From NCBI GenBank assembly GCA_947044405.1, contig CAMRHE010000067.1:5461501-5525500 (forward strand): a stretch of DNA of 64,000 nucleotides, read 5' to 3'. Numbering within the stretch: the first letter of the stretch is position 1; each line of letters begins with the position of its first letter. The DNA is from Leptodactylus fallax (taxonomy: Eukaryota > Chordata > Amphibia > Anura > Leptodactylidae). Position numbers and translations under genes: made by a program. This document shows, one piece after another, positions 43,131-52,935 of the stretch. Below the pieces are notes generated by a model. That model was given only the letters and a program-made list of their open reading frames with translations, was not told the origin of the DNA and did not search any database.

Positions 43131-43509
43131 AAAAAGTACCTGTAACCAGGTCTGAAAAGTTCAATGACATACATGATCTCATCGGCGCTGTCACCCTGAA
43201 CATTTTGGTGTTTTGTTGATCAAAATTTGTTTAGCCATTCCAAAGATATCAGCTTTGATGCAAATTTGAGTATACTAGTCAAGCGGGCGATAACACCCCA
43301 TGCCATACAGCAGATGCAGACCCTGTCCCTAGAAAAACTGTAGGGTGACTACCCACGTAGCTCGTATACCCTAATTTGCATCAACAATAAAAGGGCTTAT
43401 ATCTTTGGAAAGGGTTAATGGATTTGGATAAATAAAACACCAAAATGCTCAGGGTGACAGATGATATAAGTCATTGGCATTTTCAGACCTGGTGACAGGT
43501 CTTCTTTAA
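43131..43509. mobile_element. T2/Kolobok-like palindromic MITE
   Basis: Ends ACCTGTAACCAGGTCTGAAA and, inverted, ACCTGTCACCAGGTCTGAAA, with the right outer edge reading CTTCTTTAA. Inner arms repeat CCTGAACATTTTGGTGTTTT and its complement. It is the undisrupted version of the element at 4396-5098. Its right-hand TTAA is shared with the next element. Confidence 0.7.
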
Positions 43510-43891
43510 AGGGGTTGTGCCATTATGGACACTTATCCCCCATCCACAGGACAGGGTATAAGTGTTCAATCATTGGGGGCCCAATCGCAAGGTCCCCCCA
43601 GTAATAAGAAGGATGAGGGACCAAAAGTTGCCCATGTCTCCTCCTTGTGAATGGAGCGCCAATGTGCTTGCATGACCAGCGCTCCATTCACTTCTATAGC
43701 GCTCTTCTGACTGCATTCTCCATCAGCGCCCACAGCCCCATAGAAGTGAATGGAGTGCCAGTCATGCAAGCGTATTAGTCCTCCATTCCCAATGAGGAGA
43801 CATGGGGGATTTTCGGACCCCCAGCAATCAGACACTTATCCTCTGTCTCGTGAATAGGGGATAAGTGTCCATAATGGCACAACCCCTTTAA
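43506..43891. mobile_element. T2/Kolobok-type MITE with TTAA TSD and perfect 31-bp TIRs
   Basis: TTAA at 43506-43509 and 43888-43891 flanks an element of 378 bp. The first 31 bases, AGGGGTTGTGCCATTATGG and onward to CTTATCCC, are perfectly repeated in inverted orientation at the right end. The terminus TTAAAGGGG fits the TTAAAGGRR signature of Xenopus T2 MITEs. The centre is a second palindrome (GCGCTCCATTCACTTCTAT). It carries no coding sequence and would depend on a Kolobok-type transposase in trans. Confidence 0.88.
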
Positions 43892-44890
43892 GGACCGATT
43901 AGTATTCCTTATCCATACTGTATTCTCCATAGTCATATGCATTGCTTTCGGCTCTATATAGCATTGCTCCACATCCTATGTATTTATTCCGTTCTCTGAG
44001 CGTTTCTGCATTATGAATTATTAGGATTTCTTTATTTTACACCACCAGCCATTAAATCTCGCTTGATGTTCGGTGAGTAGAAGGAAGGATAGTTTAACAG
44101 TTCACATGCCGGAGTCTTGCTGAGTTATAGCAGCTCCTAATAGTATTCCGTCAGAACATTTTAATGAAAATCAGTTATGTGCAGCCTTATTGACATTGAC
44201 ACAGCTCTTGGAATAGCAGGTTCATTTAGCATAAAAGCCCCTTTGGAAGCAGACATTTACATTGAACCAGTCTATAGCTTAGACACATTTAACATCGTCA
44301 CTTTTTAAGTGCTATCTTCAGTAACCATGAGTGATGCAGAGAGCAGCCTGTAGGATGACATCACCCTCTGCAGCGCCAGCCCAGGTATTTCAACAACAAT
44401 ATTTTCTATGCTTAGATGTGCAGCCATTAAATGCTCTTCATTACTTCACATACCAAGGTGTGCATATCACTATATTACCATGATCGAAATGAGACATCAA
44501 AGACAATTTGCACATTCCCTCTGCCTAATAGATACATGCAAGCTCCACAGACAGCAGACTTTTCATGACTTAAGAGGACTCGGAATAGCAGACATTCTTA
44601 TCAGGAATTCTATCCAGAGCACAAGTTCCACCCATAGCGATTGCTTCATACGTGCCCTATTGATTTTATTAGTCATACTTTATATAACAGATAGCAATTC
44701 CAAATGACTGCAAACATTTGCTTTATTGGGCTATTGTTCCAAGATAGGTATAAACCTTTCACTTTTGATATATAACTATTGATTATTGTCTATACCTCGG
44801 TATAAAACCTATGATCTATAGGAATGGACAGTCTTGTCTTGGTTTATTTCAATAAACTATTTCTGTGCCATTGTTTATTTTAGTAAATAC
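43892..44890. other. Unique-looking sequence, no recognised gene
   Basis: Lacks tandem or foldback structure and has mixed composition. The block around 44130-44400 looks like constrained non-coding sequence, with homopolymer-poor A/T-rich words such as TTAATGAAAATCAGTTATG. That is a subjective impression only. A 99-codon frame at 44408-44707 has no recognisable domain. Confidence 0.35.
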
Positions 44891-45790
44891 TAGAGATGGG
44901 TGAACCGAGCCGGGTGCAACCCAAATATTCCAAATTGTTTAGTTTTTAATAAAATAGAACAGCTGGGGATTAGTCTAGGACAGACTAAGGGTGGGTTCAC
45001 ACTTGCGCCCGGAGTCCGTCCGCTGCGAATCCGACCTAAATGTTGGAAAAACGGATTGAGAAAGGATTGGGAAAGGTTTGAGACACATTGATTAAAAACT
45101 CATTCACTTCAATGGGTTTTTAAAGCAATGCGTGGGTGTCCGATTGCACCCTCTGCGCCGCGAAGCCGTTTTTTTTTCGTCGGGCACAAAGTCCTGCATG
45201 CAGCGCAGAGGGTGCAATCGGACACCCGCGCATTGCTGTAAAAACCCATTGAAGTGAATGGGTTTTTAAGCAATGCGTCTCAAACCTTTCCCAATCCTTT
45301 CCCTATCCTTTTTTCCGACATTTAGGTCGGATTTGTGGCGGACGGAGTCCGGGCGCAAGTGTGAACCCACCCTGAAATGGCCACCGTGGCATGCATTGTG
45401 GTGAATTATTACATTCTTGGGTCTCTTCAGAACCCAGGATATAATAAATGAAGGCCCAGAGGAGGAAAAAAAGAATAAAAATAAAAAATATAATTTATAC
45501 TCACCTTCCCTCACCTCTTTTGGGCCTCCTTGCAGCGTCCGGTGGTCTCCTGGTGACATCATGTGCCTGTGGTCACTGCTGAGACCTGTGATTGGGCCTC
45601 AGTGGTGACCCTGGAGGCATGACATCACCAAGGAGACCAAGAGAGATGCCCCAAAAGAGGTAATGGAAGATGAGTATAAATGTTTTTTTATTTTTTTTAC
45701 ACCTGTCCTTGGTCTCCACCTATTGCAATCTGGGGTTTTGAAGAGAACCCAGGGTATAATAATTTCCCAGGTAAGTCATGCTTTGTTTGT
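44891..45790. mobile_element. hAT-like MITE (TAGAGATGGGC family) with nested foldback
   Basis: Left end TAGAGATGGGTGAACCGAGC at 44891, preceded by GTAAATAC. After about 100 bp it is interrupted by the palindrome 44989-45373. It then resumes with the familiar TCTTCAGAACCCAGGATATA, the GC-rich centre (GGTGACATCATGTG) and the mirrored arm near 45720-45770. The right terminus is not recognisable, so no TSD can be assigned. No minisatellite is present. Confidence 0.65.
44989..45373. repeat. Foldback repeat, GGTTCACA family, nested
   Basis: Near-perfect inverted arms GGGTGGGTTCACACTTGCGC and its complement, ending at 45372. The centre TTTTTTTTCGTCGGGCAC matches the 7805-8210 copy. Inner arms carry GCAATGCGTGGGTGTCCGAT and its mirror. 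Sitting inside a hAT element, it inserted later than that element. Confidence 0.88.
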
Positions 45791-46143
45791 TATTTCACAC
45801 CCTTGCCTGCCTGTGCCCAATTTTGTCCGTTCTCAGATAACTGCATTGTGTCCTTCCTCTGTTATTCTTCCTGCTAATATATGAATAATCTGACAACTTC
45901 CCAGCTTGGTCTTGATAACTTCCCCTTGTCAATGGGACATTTCCTACACAGTCAATGTGAAATGAAGTAGATGAGAGATCTGCTATAGATGATGCAATGC
46001 AGAGAATTTTTTGCATCATATAAATTCCAACCCTTTGCTGGCTCTAGACATGGTAAAACAGGCTGACACTTACTGCATAGCTCACTGTCTTTTACAATGA
46101 AATAAAAAGTAACTAAATCATTAAATATATGTGTACATTCCAC
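45791..46143. other. No recognisable feature
   Basis: Spacer between the hAT element and the AT microsatellite. No coding or repeat signal. Confidence 0.4.
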
Positions 46144-46152
46144 TAGTTTATA

Positions 46153-46200
<48 letters not shown>
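46144..46200. repeat. (AT)n microsatellite
   Basis: About 28 AT dinucleotides with one GT interruption near the left end. Confidence 0.97.
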
Positions 46201-46203
<3 letters not shown>

Positions 46204-46506
46204 TTATTGTTTAGCCTGAGTCTGGCTTGCTCTCCTCTCCCCATTATAAATATATGTTCAGTCGAGCTGTGAATGTATTTTTATAGGGCAGTTGAGAAAA
46301 CTAACTTTTGGCCAACTATTGAAATTCTTTGGGTACCATTAGGTTACTGTCATCCATTTACAAACAATTTTACAATAGTAAAATTATTTCTGTTGGTATA
46401 TATTGTGTCCTGGCTAACTGAAAATTGGTGGGTCAGAGGCAACCAGAAGAGGGTAGTTTCATGGTCTGCTTCCTTTGCTGACCCTGGCTGGACACCACTT
46501 TCCTAA

Positions 46507-46539
<33 letters not shown>

Positions 46540-46540
46540 A
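46507..46540. repeat. (GAT)n microsatellite
   Basis: Ten GAT trinucleotide units followed by a degenerate TATGATC. Confidence 0.97.
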
Positions 46541-46739
46541 TGATCAGGCAAGTGGCAGCTCATTGGTTACTGGGTTCCGCTAATACCTAATGCACACCAG
46601 TACTAATAAAAGTACATATTGGTTACCAGTGGGGCCTGGATAGTGATGAGTAGGGGTCTCAATACTCACTGCTTTTAGGACTCTCTGATTCTTTTCTGCT
46701 CTAAGTGCTGGAGTTGTTATCAACTCAAGTGCACTGGAA

Positions 46740-47290
46740 CTCACTACCTAGGCCATATATTATGTGGCGGATGGGGCATTATGCTATCTGGAAGCTGAAC
46801 TGGAACATTGCACTGTGTGGGGGTTACCCTTGAGAATTTTATTGCTTGTGAGCTGAATTGGGGCATTTTACTTTGTGGGGTCTGAGCAGGGGGCATTATA
46901 CGGCGTGGGAGCTATGGACATTTCACTTTATGGGGTCTGAGCTGCAGGAATTATACTGAGTGGGGGCTATGAACACTTAACTGTGTGGGATCTGAACTGG
47001 GGGCATTTATACTGTATGGAGCTGTGGGCATTGTGTTGCATGTTGGGCATAAGAGGGTATTATATTTAGCGGTGGCATCATAAAGTGTAGGGAGTGTAAG
47101 GGGGCATTACACTGTGTGGTGGACGCAAGGGGTATTATACTGTCCATTGGGGCACTAAAAGGGGCATTATACCATATGTGGCAACTGAGGGTGCAATATA
47201 CTGTGGGGGACACAATGCTGTGTGGAGGCACTAAGGAGAGCATTATATTATGTCAGTGTACTAAGAGGGCATTATACTATGTGTGTAAGG
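46740..47290. repeat. Diverged minisatellite related to the 31-bp GGCATTATACTGTGTGG unit
   Basis: Irregularly spaced copies of GGGGCATTATACTGTGTGG-like words, each followed by variable GAGCTGAACTG or GGCACTAAG segments, with periods of roughly 30-45 bp. It resembles the 16-20 kb minisatellite but is much more degenerate. No CAGGGGCATAACTA ends were found. It may be an old array from the same family. Confidence 0.6.
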
Positions 47291-48135
47291 AGTTACCCTG
47301 CCCAAGGGAATGCCCACTCTGGAAAATTCTGCACACACTCACGGACTTAAGAACCATGTTGTTGTATTGTACTTAAGTCTTTATGTCTATGGACAGTTCT
47401 AGTGACTACTGATGATGGTGATAGTGTTTCTGTCTATGGTGGCTTTTGGTTTATTGTTTCCTCATGAATACAACCTCTAAGCAATTCAATTCAATTAATA
47501 GACAGGTCATTGACTCCTATACAGTAGAGACGCCACATGTGTATTTGTATGTACTATGTACTAATATGGTTGGCAAGGAGTTATCGTATTCGTCTTTGAA
47601 GTCAGTTATCACTGCAACCAGGTGGCTCAATGATAAATAAGTAACAATATTACCCAGATAAAGTAGTTACAATGAAATCTATGTATGGCTGTGCCGAGTA
47701 CTGAAATCCAGGCAGCAGAAATTTTTAAAGACTATATCTTCAAGGTTTACTGTACGACAGGAATGTGGTGTGTGTAACCAGCGTCACTGGTAATGGTTGT
47801 TGCATGTCTGACATGTGTATACTGGGTAGTGACAGAAACAGTCTCCTAGTAACAATCAATTTATTGCTTTATGGAGCCATTTCATTTGTTTGGAAAGGGG
47901 TAGAAAGGATCATTTTGAGGTTCTGCTTGTCAGAGTACAGAATGTTCCCATCGGTCCTATCTCCTATTGACCTTCACAGCTTCGTGACAACTATTTATTA
48001 GTTTATGCTGTTGTAGAAAAATATCTGCATGTGTTGTTTCTTGGGAAATACATGATTTATAGGAAATGTCTTCTTCAGGACACATACAGTATATAGTAGT
48101 CTGCACCAGGGGCTTTATATTACTCCATGTATACT
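47291..48135. other. No recognisable gene
   Basis: A 78-codon plus-strand frame at 47765-48001 has no recognisable motif. No repeats were identified. Confidence 0.4.
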
Positions 48136-48375
48136 GTTCACACTAAGGTGCCCATACACAAAAGAGCAAAGTAATGCAACAGATGGTACCGGGTAAAAGA
48201 AATTATCAGGCTGGTGCTGTTTTGTTCCGACATGCCCAATCCTTTTAGGCTTATTCCCCTCTTCCCATCGAAAACATGCACGCTCAGCCATAAGTATGGA
48301 GAAATTGTGAGGAATAATTGTCAGATGTTGAAGGTTATGGCCAGCTTTAGTACATGATGATGTCCATGACAATCA
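48136..48375. repeat. Dispersed repeat, GGCCAT family
   Basis: Begins AAGGTGCCCATACACAAAAG and has the family centre CCCATCGAAAACATGCACGC. The right part, with GTCAGATGTTGAAGGTTATG GCCAG, is the diverged inverted arm. The superfamily is unknown. Confidence 0.5.
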
Positions 48376-48436
48376 CCTGACTATGGCAGACATTTGCTAC
48401 TGATATGATGTTACTGTGGATAGAATAATACTACAT

Positions 48437-48437
48437 C

Positions 48438-48480
<43 letters not shown>
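48437..48480. repeat. (TA)n microsatellite
   Basis: About 20 TA dinucleotides, uninterrupted. Confidence 0.97.
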
Positions 48481-48482
<2 letters not shown>

Positions 48483-48622
48483 AAAGTTTTTTATTTTTAC
48501 ATTTATAGTATAGTGGGTCCAATTCTTTTACATAGATAACCCCATCTGTGGAAAAAAGATTTCTATTAGGTTGTCCACTTAAAGACAGATTTATATAAAA
48601 TATCTGGAAATCATACAGTATA

Positions 48623-49000
48623 TACAGGAGCATCTCAATAAATTAGAATATCTTTGAAACGTTTATTTCTTTCAGTAATTAAATTAAAAAAGTGACCTCC
48701 TATATTTTCTAGATTCTTTACACACAGAGTGTTCTATTTCAAGTGTTTTATTTCTGTAAATGTTGATTATGGATTACAGGTAATGAAAACCAAAATCTAA
48801 GAAAATTAGAATATTGTAAAAAAAGTTCAGTATTGTAAATTCAGTGTCACCTGCCAAGGTTTCCTAAGCCTTTAAATGGTCCCTCAGTCTGGTTCAGTAG
48901 GACACACAATCATGGAAGACGCTGATTATGGATTGTATTACTGAATTACTGAAATGAATGAACGTTCAAAGATATTCTAATTTATTGAGATGCTCCTGTA
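48623..49000. mobile_element. Tc1/mariner-type MITE with 35-bp perfect TIRs
   Basis: A 374-bp element (48625-48998) flanked by TA on each side. Its first 35 or so bases start CAGGAGCATCTCAATAAATT and run through AGAATATCTTTGAA; they are repeated exactly in inverted orientation at the right end. The interior (GGTCCCTCAGTCTGGTTCAG, ACACACAATCATGG) resembles the leader of Tc1-like transposons but encodes nothing. Perfect TIRs suggest relatively recent mobility. Confidence 0.92.
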
Positions 49001-49099
49001 TCTATGGCAGTCTTTCCTGCATGTGTAAATGGACACTCACTTTTCAACAAGTGATAGGTTTGCAGATGCAAAATGCACACAGTACATTTTAAGAACACT

Positions 49100-49445
49100 T
49101 AAAGTTGGCCATATACTTTGGCTAACTGCTGGCCAAAGGTTGGTTTAGCTAGCAGCTATTTCTCCTGATCCTCCCATGCACTTTCCTCTCCCCACTAAAA
49201 ACACACGCATGCTCGGCTAAGTCGACTGTGCATGTGTTTTCAGAGTGGAGAGGAGAGTTGCTGGTAGTGACTTATTTTTCTGAGAACAATATGATCAGGC
49301 ATACTGAAATCTTCTAGACCAATCCTTCTTTTCATTTCCCCCAACATCTGCCATATTAGGAACAAGCCCATACACATTAGATGGTCGTCTGATACTACCA
49401 AAGTCAGCTGGTTCAGTCAATATTAATCTAATATGTATGGGCCTT
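49100..49445. repeat. Foldback repeat, GGCCAT family, best copy
   Basis: Left end AAGTTGGCCATATACTTTGG and right end ATCTAATATGTATGGGCCTT are inverted. The central palindrome is CCACTAAAAACACACGCATG against CATGTGTTTTCAGAGTGG, with a CGGCTAAGTCGACTGT loop. This copy best defines the family found at 2.6, 28.3, 48.1 and 60.6 kb. Confidence 0.7.
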
Positions 49446-49735
49446 TGAAGGGGAGTCTGTCACCATAACTCAGCATATCAATCCAGCCCATGGATAGATT
49501 GGTTAGGTCATCTGACTCAAAGAATGTTTTACCCTTGAGCATTGGTGACTAGGTTGCCAAGATATCGTTGTTTTTGTCAATATGCAAATTAACTATATGG
49601 AGGAATGAGGGCGTTCTCAGAGTGGTAAGCACCCTCATTGCTCCAAGGAGCTCATTGACATATTGACATAAATGTGATATCTCGGGGAATGTCAAGTTAA
49701 TGCTTGCTACATCTGTAGGTTTAATAGTACTCACT
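49446..49735. repeat. Foldback repeat abutting the previous one
   Basis: Starts GAAGGGGAGTCTGTCACCAT. Inverted words are ATATCGTTGTTTTTGTCAAT / TATTGACATAAATGTGATAT, and GAGGGCGTTCTC / GCACCCTCATTGC around 49610-49640. The right outer arm is incomplete. Confidence 0.5.
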
Positions 49736-50150
49736 CGCAGCTGCTGTTATTGAATGGTGAGAAAAGCATGTAGATTATTGTCCGCTATCTATTGTATATG
49801 AATAGCTGCATATGTAGTACCATATGTAAGTATTATCAGTTGTATTATATAGCATGAAATGTGACTCTACAACAAACATCTCATATCAGGTGATTTTTTT
49901 TTTTTTCAGGCAAATAACACTCAGATAAAACCTCAGGATTTATCTCATTTTGATTGTCTTCTAGTAACAAAGTGATTAAATATATTTTTACAACTTCCTG
50001 CACTTTTATGCTAAATCCATTTCTAATCCTGTGTCCTGGTGCCTTTCAAGACTGAATAATGTTTCAGGGCAATGAAGAAGGATGACAATGAAAATAGTGA
50101 AAAATACACTGCTGTGTGCGATATAATATTATAGTATTTCTCAAGGCCCT

Positions 50151-50485
50151 ATAAGATGGGCCGATATTCAGGGCTATTATTATCAGGGCTATATATGGCG
50201 ATAAAATCCCTGTGTAATAGCGCTGGTTATCAGCTGACCAATGAGCCAACGCTCGCTGCTGATCACATCTTTTATGCAGGATAAAGGATGCAGATCATCG
50301 GCAGCACATCGTCCTGTATAACCAAGCAAGTGCTGTCGATAATCCATACAACCAAATGGGATCGGACTTTTGGATTTTATCATGGTTGATTCTTTGTTTT
50401 CAGGGGAGATTGAATGGCAGCCACTTTTCCCAAGTCGATGCTTGGCCGAACCTTGGCCGAACCTTGGCCAACACAAGACACAATT
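50151..50485. repeat. Diverged foldback repeat
   Basis: Words such as ATGGGCCGATATTCAGGGC, GCGCTGGTTATCAGCTGACC, GCTGATCACATC and ATCATCGGCAGCACATCGTC follow the pattern of an anuran palindromic repeat, but only short stretches pair. The adjoining 49736-50150 and 50486-50794 show no recognisable feature. Confidence 0.4.
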
Positions 50486-50794
50486 CAGCCTATTGTCAAT
50501 CTATATAGAACATATGATTGCTGCAGCGCATCACTAGCCTCAGCAGTGACATCACCTCTGCAGCCCTCTCGACATAAATCGGCACACAACCCATGAGGAA
50601 ATATATAGGGCATCAATATATAAGGGCGCTTGTTTTGTGCACGATAGATATGAAGTGCTTTACGACACAAGGAGCGTGGGAGTAGTGTTGGATGAAAAGA
50701 AGTTTCTAAGGTCCATTATAGGAGTCAGTAGTCATATCCTGAAATTCTGAAAAGATGCATTTTTAGGGCACACTTGAAAAGGTTTTCTATTATA

Positions 50795-51155
50795 TATGAC
50801 CTATTGCCAGTTTAGGTCATATATAAAAGAACAGTGAGGGTACAATACCCAGGATCCTTATGATCAGCTATTTGAATGGGCTCAGCACTCAGGCAAGAGC
50901 AGTGACCTCTTCACTGTTTACACTGCACACATGCAATGAAATTGCAGCCATTAACTTCTATAGGACAAGGCTGTAATTACACTGTGCTACCACTATGCTG
51001 TGCCACTGCCATGTAAATAGTGAAGAGGTCATAGAGTTTGCACGAGCTCCGCAGCCCCTGCAAACAGCTGATAGTGGTGTCAGACCCCGATGATCTCTTA
51101 TTGATGACCTGTCCTGAGAATAAGTCATTAATAAAAAAAGAACTGGATAACCCCT
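50795..51155. repeat. Foldback repeat
   Basis: Outer arms TTTTCTATTATATATGACCT and AAGTCATTAATAAAAAAAGA, with AGGTCATA and TGACCTGTCC. Inner arms GAGCAGTGACCTCTTCACTG against AGTGAAGAGGTCATAGAG, and the centre TTAACTTCTATAGGAC. Related to 13230-13450. Confidence 0.6.
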
Positions 51156-51468
51156 TGTAAGTCTCTAAATGTTGGAAACAATCTGATTGTTAATCTACAT
51201 TAGATTCATAAAAACAGTAGATGGATCCTTATAATGGGGTTAGAGGTGTACAGACTGTTAGGAAACATGGAGAGAAATCCTATGAGGTGAACTAGCTTTA
51301 TGCACGATATACATTGCCTACAATCGACCAGCCCCTGAATATTACAAGACATCTGTGATTATCCCAATAGCTTTATGTGAGAAGCCGTCTTCAAAGGTTT
51401 TAGACATGTGTGAAAAATATGCTGCAAAGTAAAAATGCTATCAAAATTAGAAGTGTTCACTGTGATAC

Positions 51469-51779
51469 AATGAAGTGAATGAACAAAAGAGAAATTTAAG
51501 TCAAATCAAATCAGTATTTGCTGCCCTTTGGAGGAGGAGTCCTGGAAGTGATGATACGGCCCCCACAGAGCCCTGATCTCATCATCATCCAGTCTGTCTG
51601 GGATTACATGAAGAGACAGAAGGATTGGAGCAAGCCTACATCCACAGAAGATGGCGGGAACAACCTCCCTGCTGAGTTCCTTCAAAAACTGCAAGTATAC
51701 TTATAAGAACTGATGGAAGGCAAAGGTCACATCAAATATTGATGGGATTTACATTTCTCTTTTGTTCATGCACTTCATT
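51469..51779 (+). mobile_element. Tc1-like deletion derivative with 27-bp TIRs
   Basis: TIRs AATGAAGTGAATGAACAAAA (51469) and its inverted counterpart at 51753-51779 match at 26 of 27 positions. Between them about 190 bp encodes the C-terminus of a Tc1-like transposase: PPQSPDLIIIQSVWDYMKRQ, then NNLPAEFLQKLQ. The catalytic Glu of the PDLNxIE motif is replaced by Gln (CAG at 51590-51592), and the remaining catalytic domain is deleted. No initiator ATG is present. It could only move in trans. Confidence 0.82.
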
Positions 51780-52499
51780 TTGTTAATTGACAAGATAAAC
51801 TGTTAACATTTCTATTTTTGAAAGCATTCTTACCTTGCATCACTTTCCCCTGATCTGCCTACAACTTTTGCACATCTCTGTTGTTTGTGTGCATTGCTCC
51901 ATACAGTCACTAATTATACTGTAGTGCAGTTTGGAGTAGAATCAGCCATCATTTGGTATGACTTCCATATTATGAGATAAGGATCTGCTATGTAAATATG
52001 TTTGGTTGGAGTGTTTATACCAATAGTGAAAAAAGTCAGTTTCATTTTTTTGAGTGGAGCGGAAAAAAAAATCTTCTCACTAAAGGAAGGTTAAGTGGCT
52101 TGAAAAATCATTGTGAGCAGTCATTCCCTAGATAAGCTCCTAGAAAGTCAGTCAGGGCCCCTGTACAAGAACAGACATGGCCTCTTGCTTTCCAGTATCT
52201 CAGTACAGATCACCTCCTTACAGTACACCAGTAATTCTTAGCCATAAAGTTCATTAGTTTTGACATTTACCCAAAATTTAAACTACAGAAATAAAAAGGA
52301 GCTGTGATAGGGCCCCCTGACCTACTGGGCCCCTGTGTAGCTGCACAGGCTACACCAATGATATGTCCAACCCTGGATATGTCAAGTCCAATATATAGTC
52401 CTACAAAGAAGCCACAGAAGCCCCACCAATTGCTCCATATTTCTTCCTGACTCCAAATATCAGAATAAATCCCTGATTTTACACTCAAGAAAGCATCTA
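51780..52499. other. No recognisable gene; possible hAT relic
   Basis: At about 52305-52380, AGGGCCCCCTGACCTACTGG with CAGGCTACACCAATGATATG has the look of a decayed CAGGGGCATAACTA-family MITE. No TSD was found. The rest is featureless. Confidence 0.35.
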
Positions 52500-52830
52500 G
52501 GTCATCTTAGTGAATCAACATCTTCTTGCGGCAAGTTCCATAGTTTCACTGCTCTTACAGTAAAGAACCCCTGACTATGAAGATTGTGAAGCCTTTTTTT
52601 TCTCTAGATGCAGAGGAAGCCCTCTTGTCATGGTTACAGGTCTAGGTGTAAAGCGATCATAAGAAGACCTATATACTGTCCATTCATATACCTGTATATT
52701 GTTGTTAGGTCACCCTTAAGCCATCTTTATATAAGTTTGATAACCTGTCTAGGTACTACAAATCACTCATTTCATTCATTACCTTTGTTGCTCTCTAGAT
52801 CAGCTCAATCTTTCCTATATACAGGTGAGT
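52500..52830 (-). mobile_element. CR1-like LINE 3' fragment
   Basis: Plus-strand text CATAGTTTCACTGCTCTTAC AGTAAAGAAC, then TCTAGATGCAGAGGAAGCCC, TTAGGTCACCCTTAAGCC and CTTTGTTGCTCTCTAGATCA matches in order the antisense of the well-known CR1 3' region (TCACAGTAAAGAA, followed by the RKCTCCCCT and GTTGCCCTYCTCTGGAC segments). The element therefore lies on the minus strand. It is diverged and truncated, with no coding capacity. Confidence 0.55.
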
Positions 52831-52935
52831 ATACAGACAGGCTTCAAGAGCTGCCTGCCCAGAAGACACCGAAGAGAGATTTCAGGGCATGAGTGTTCCC
52901 ACTCTAGCCAATTGCCAATTTACAAATATTGGCAC

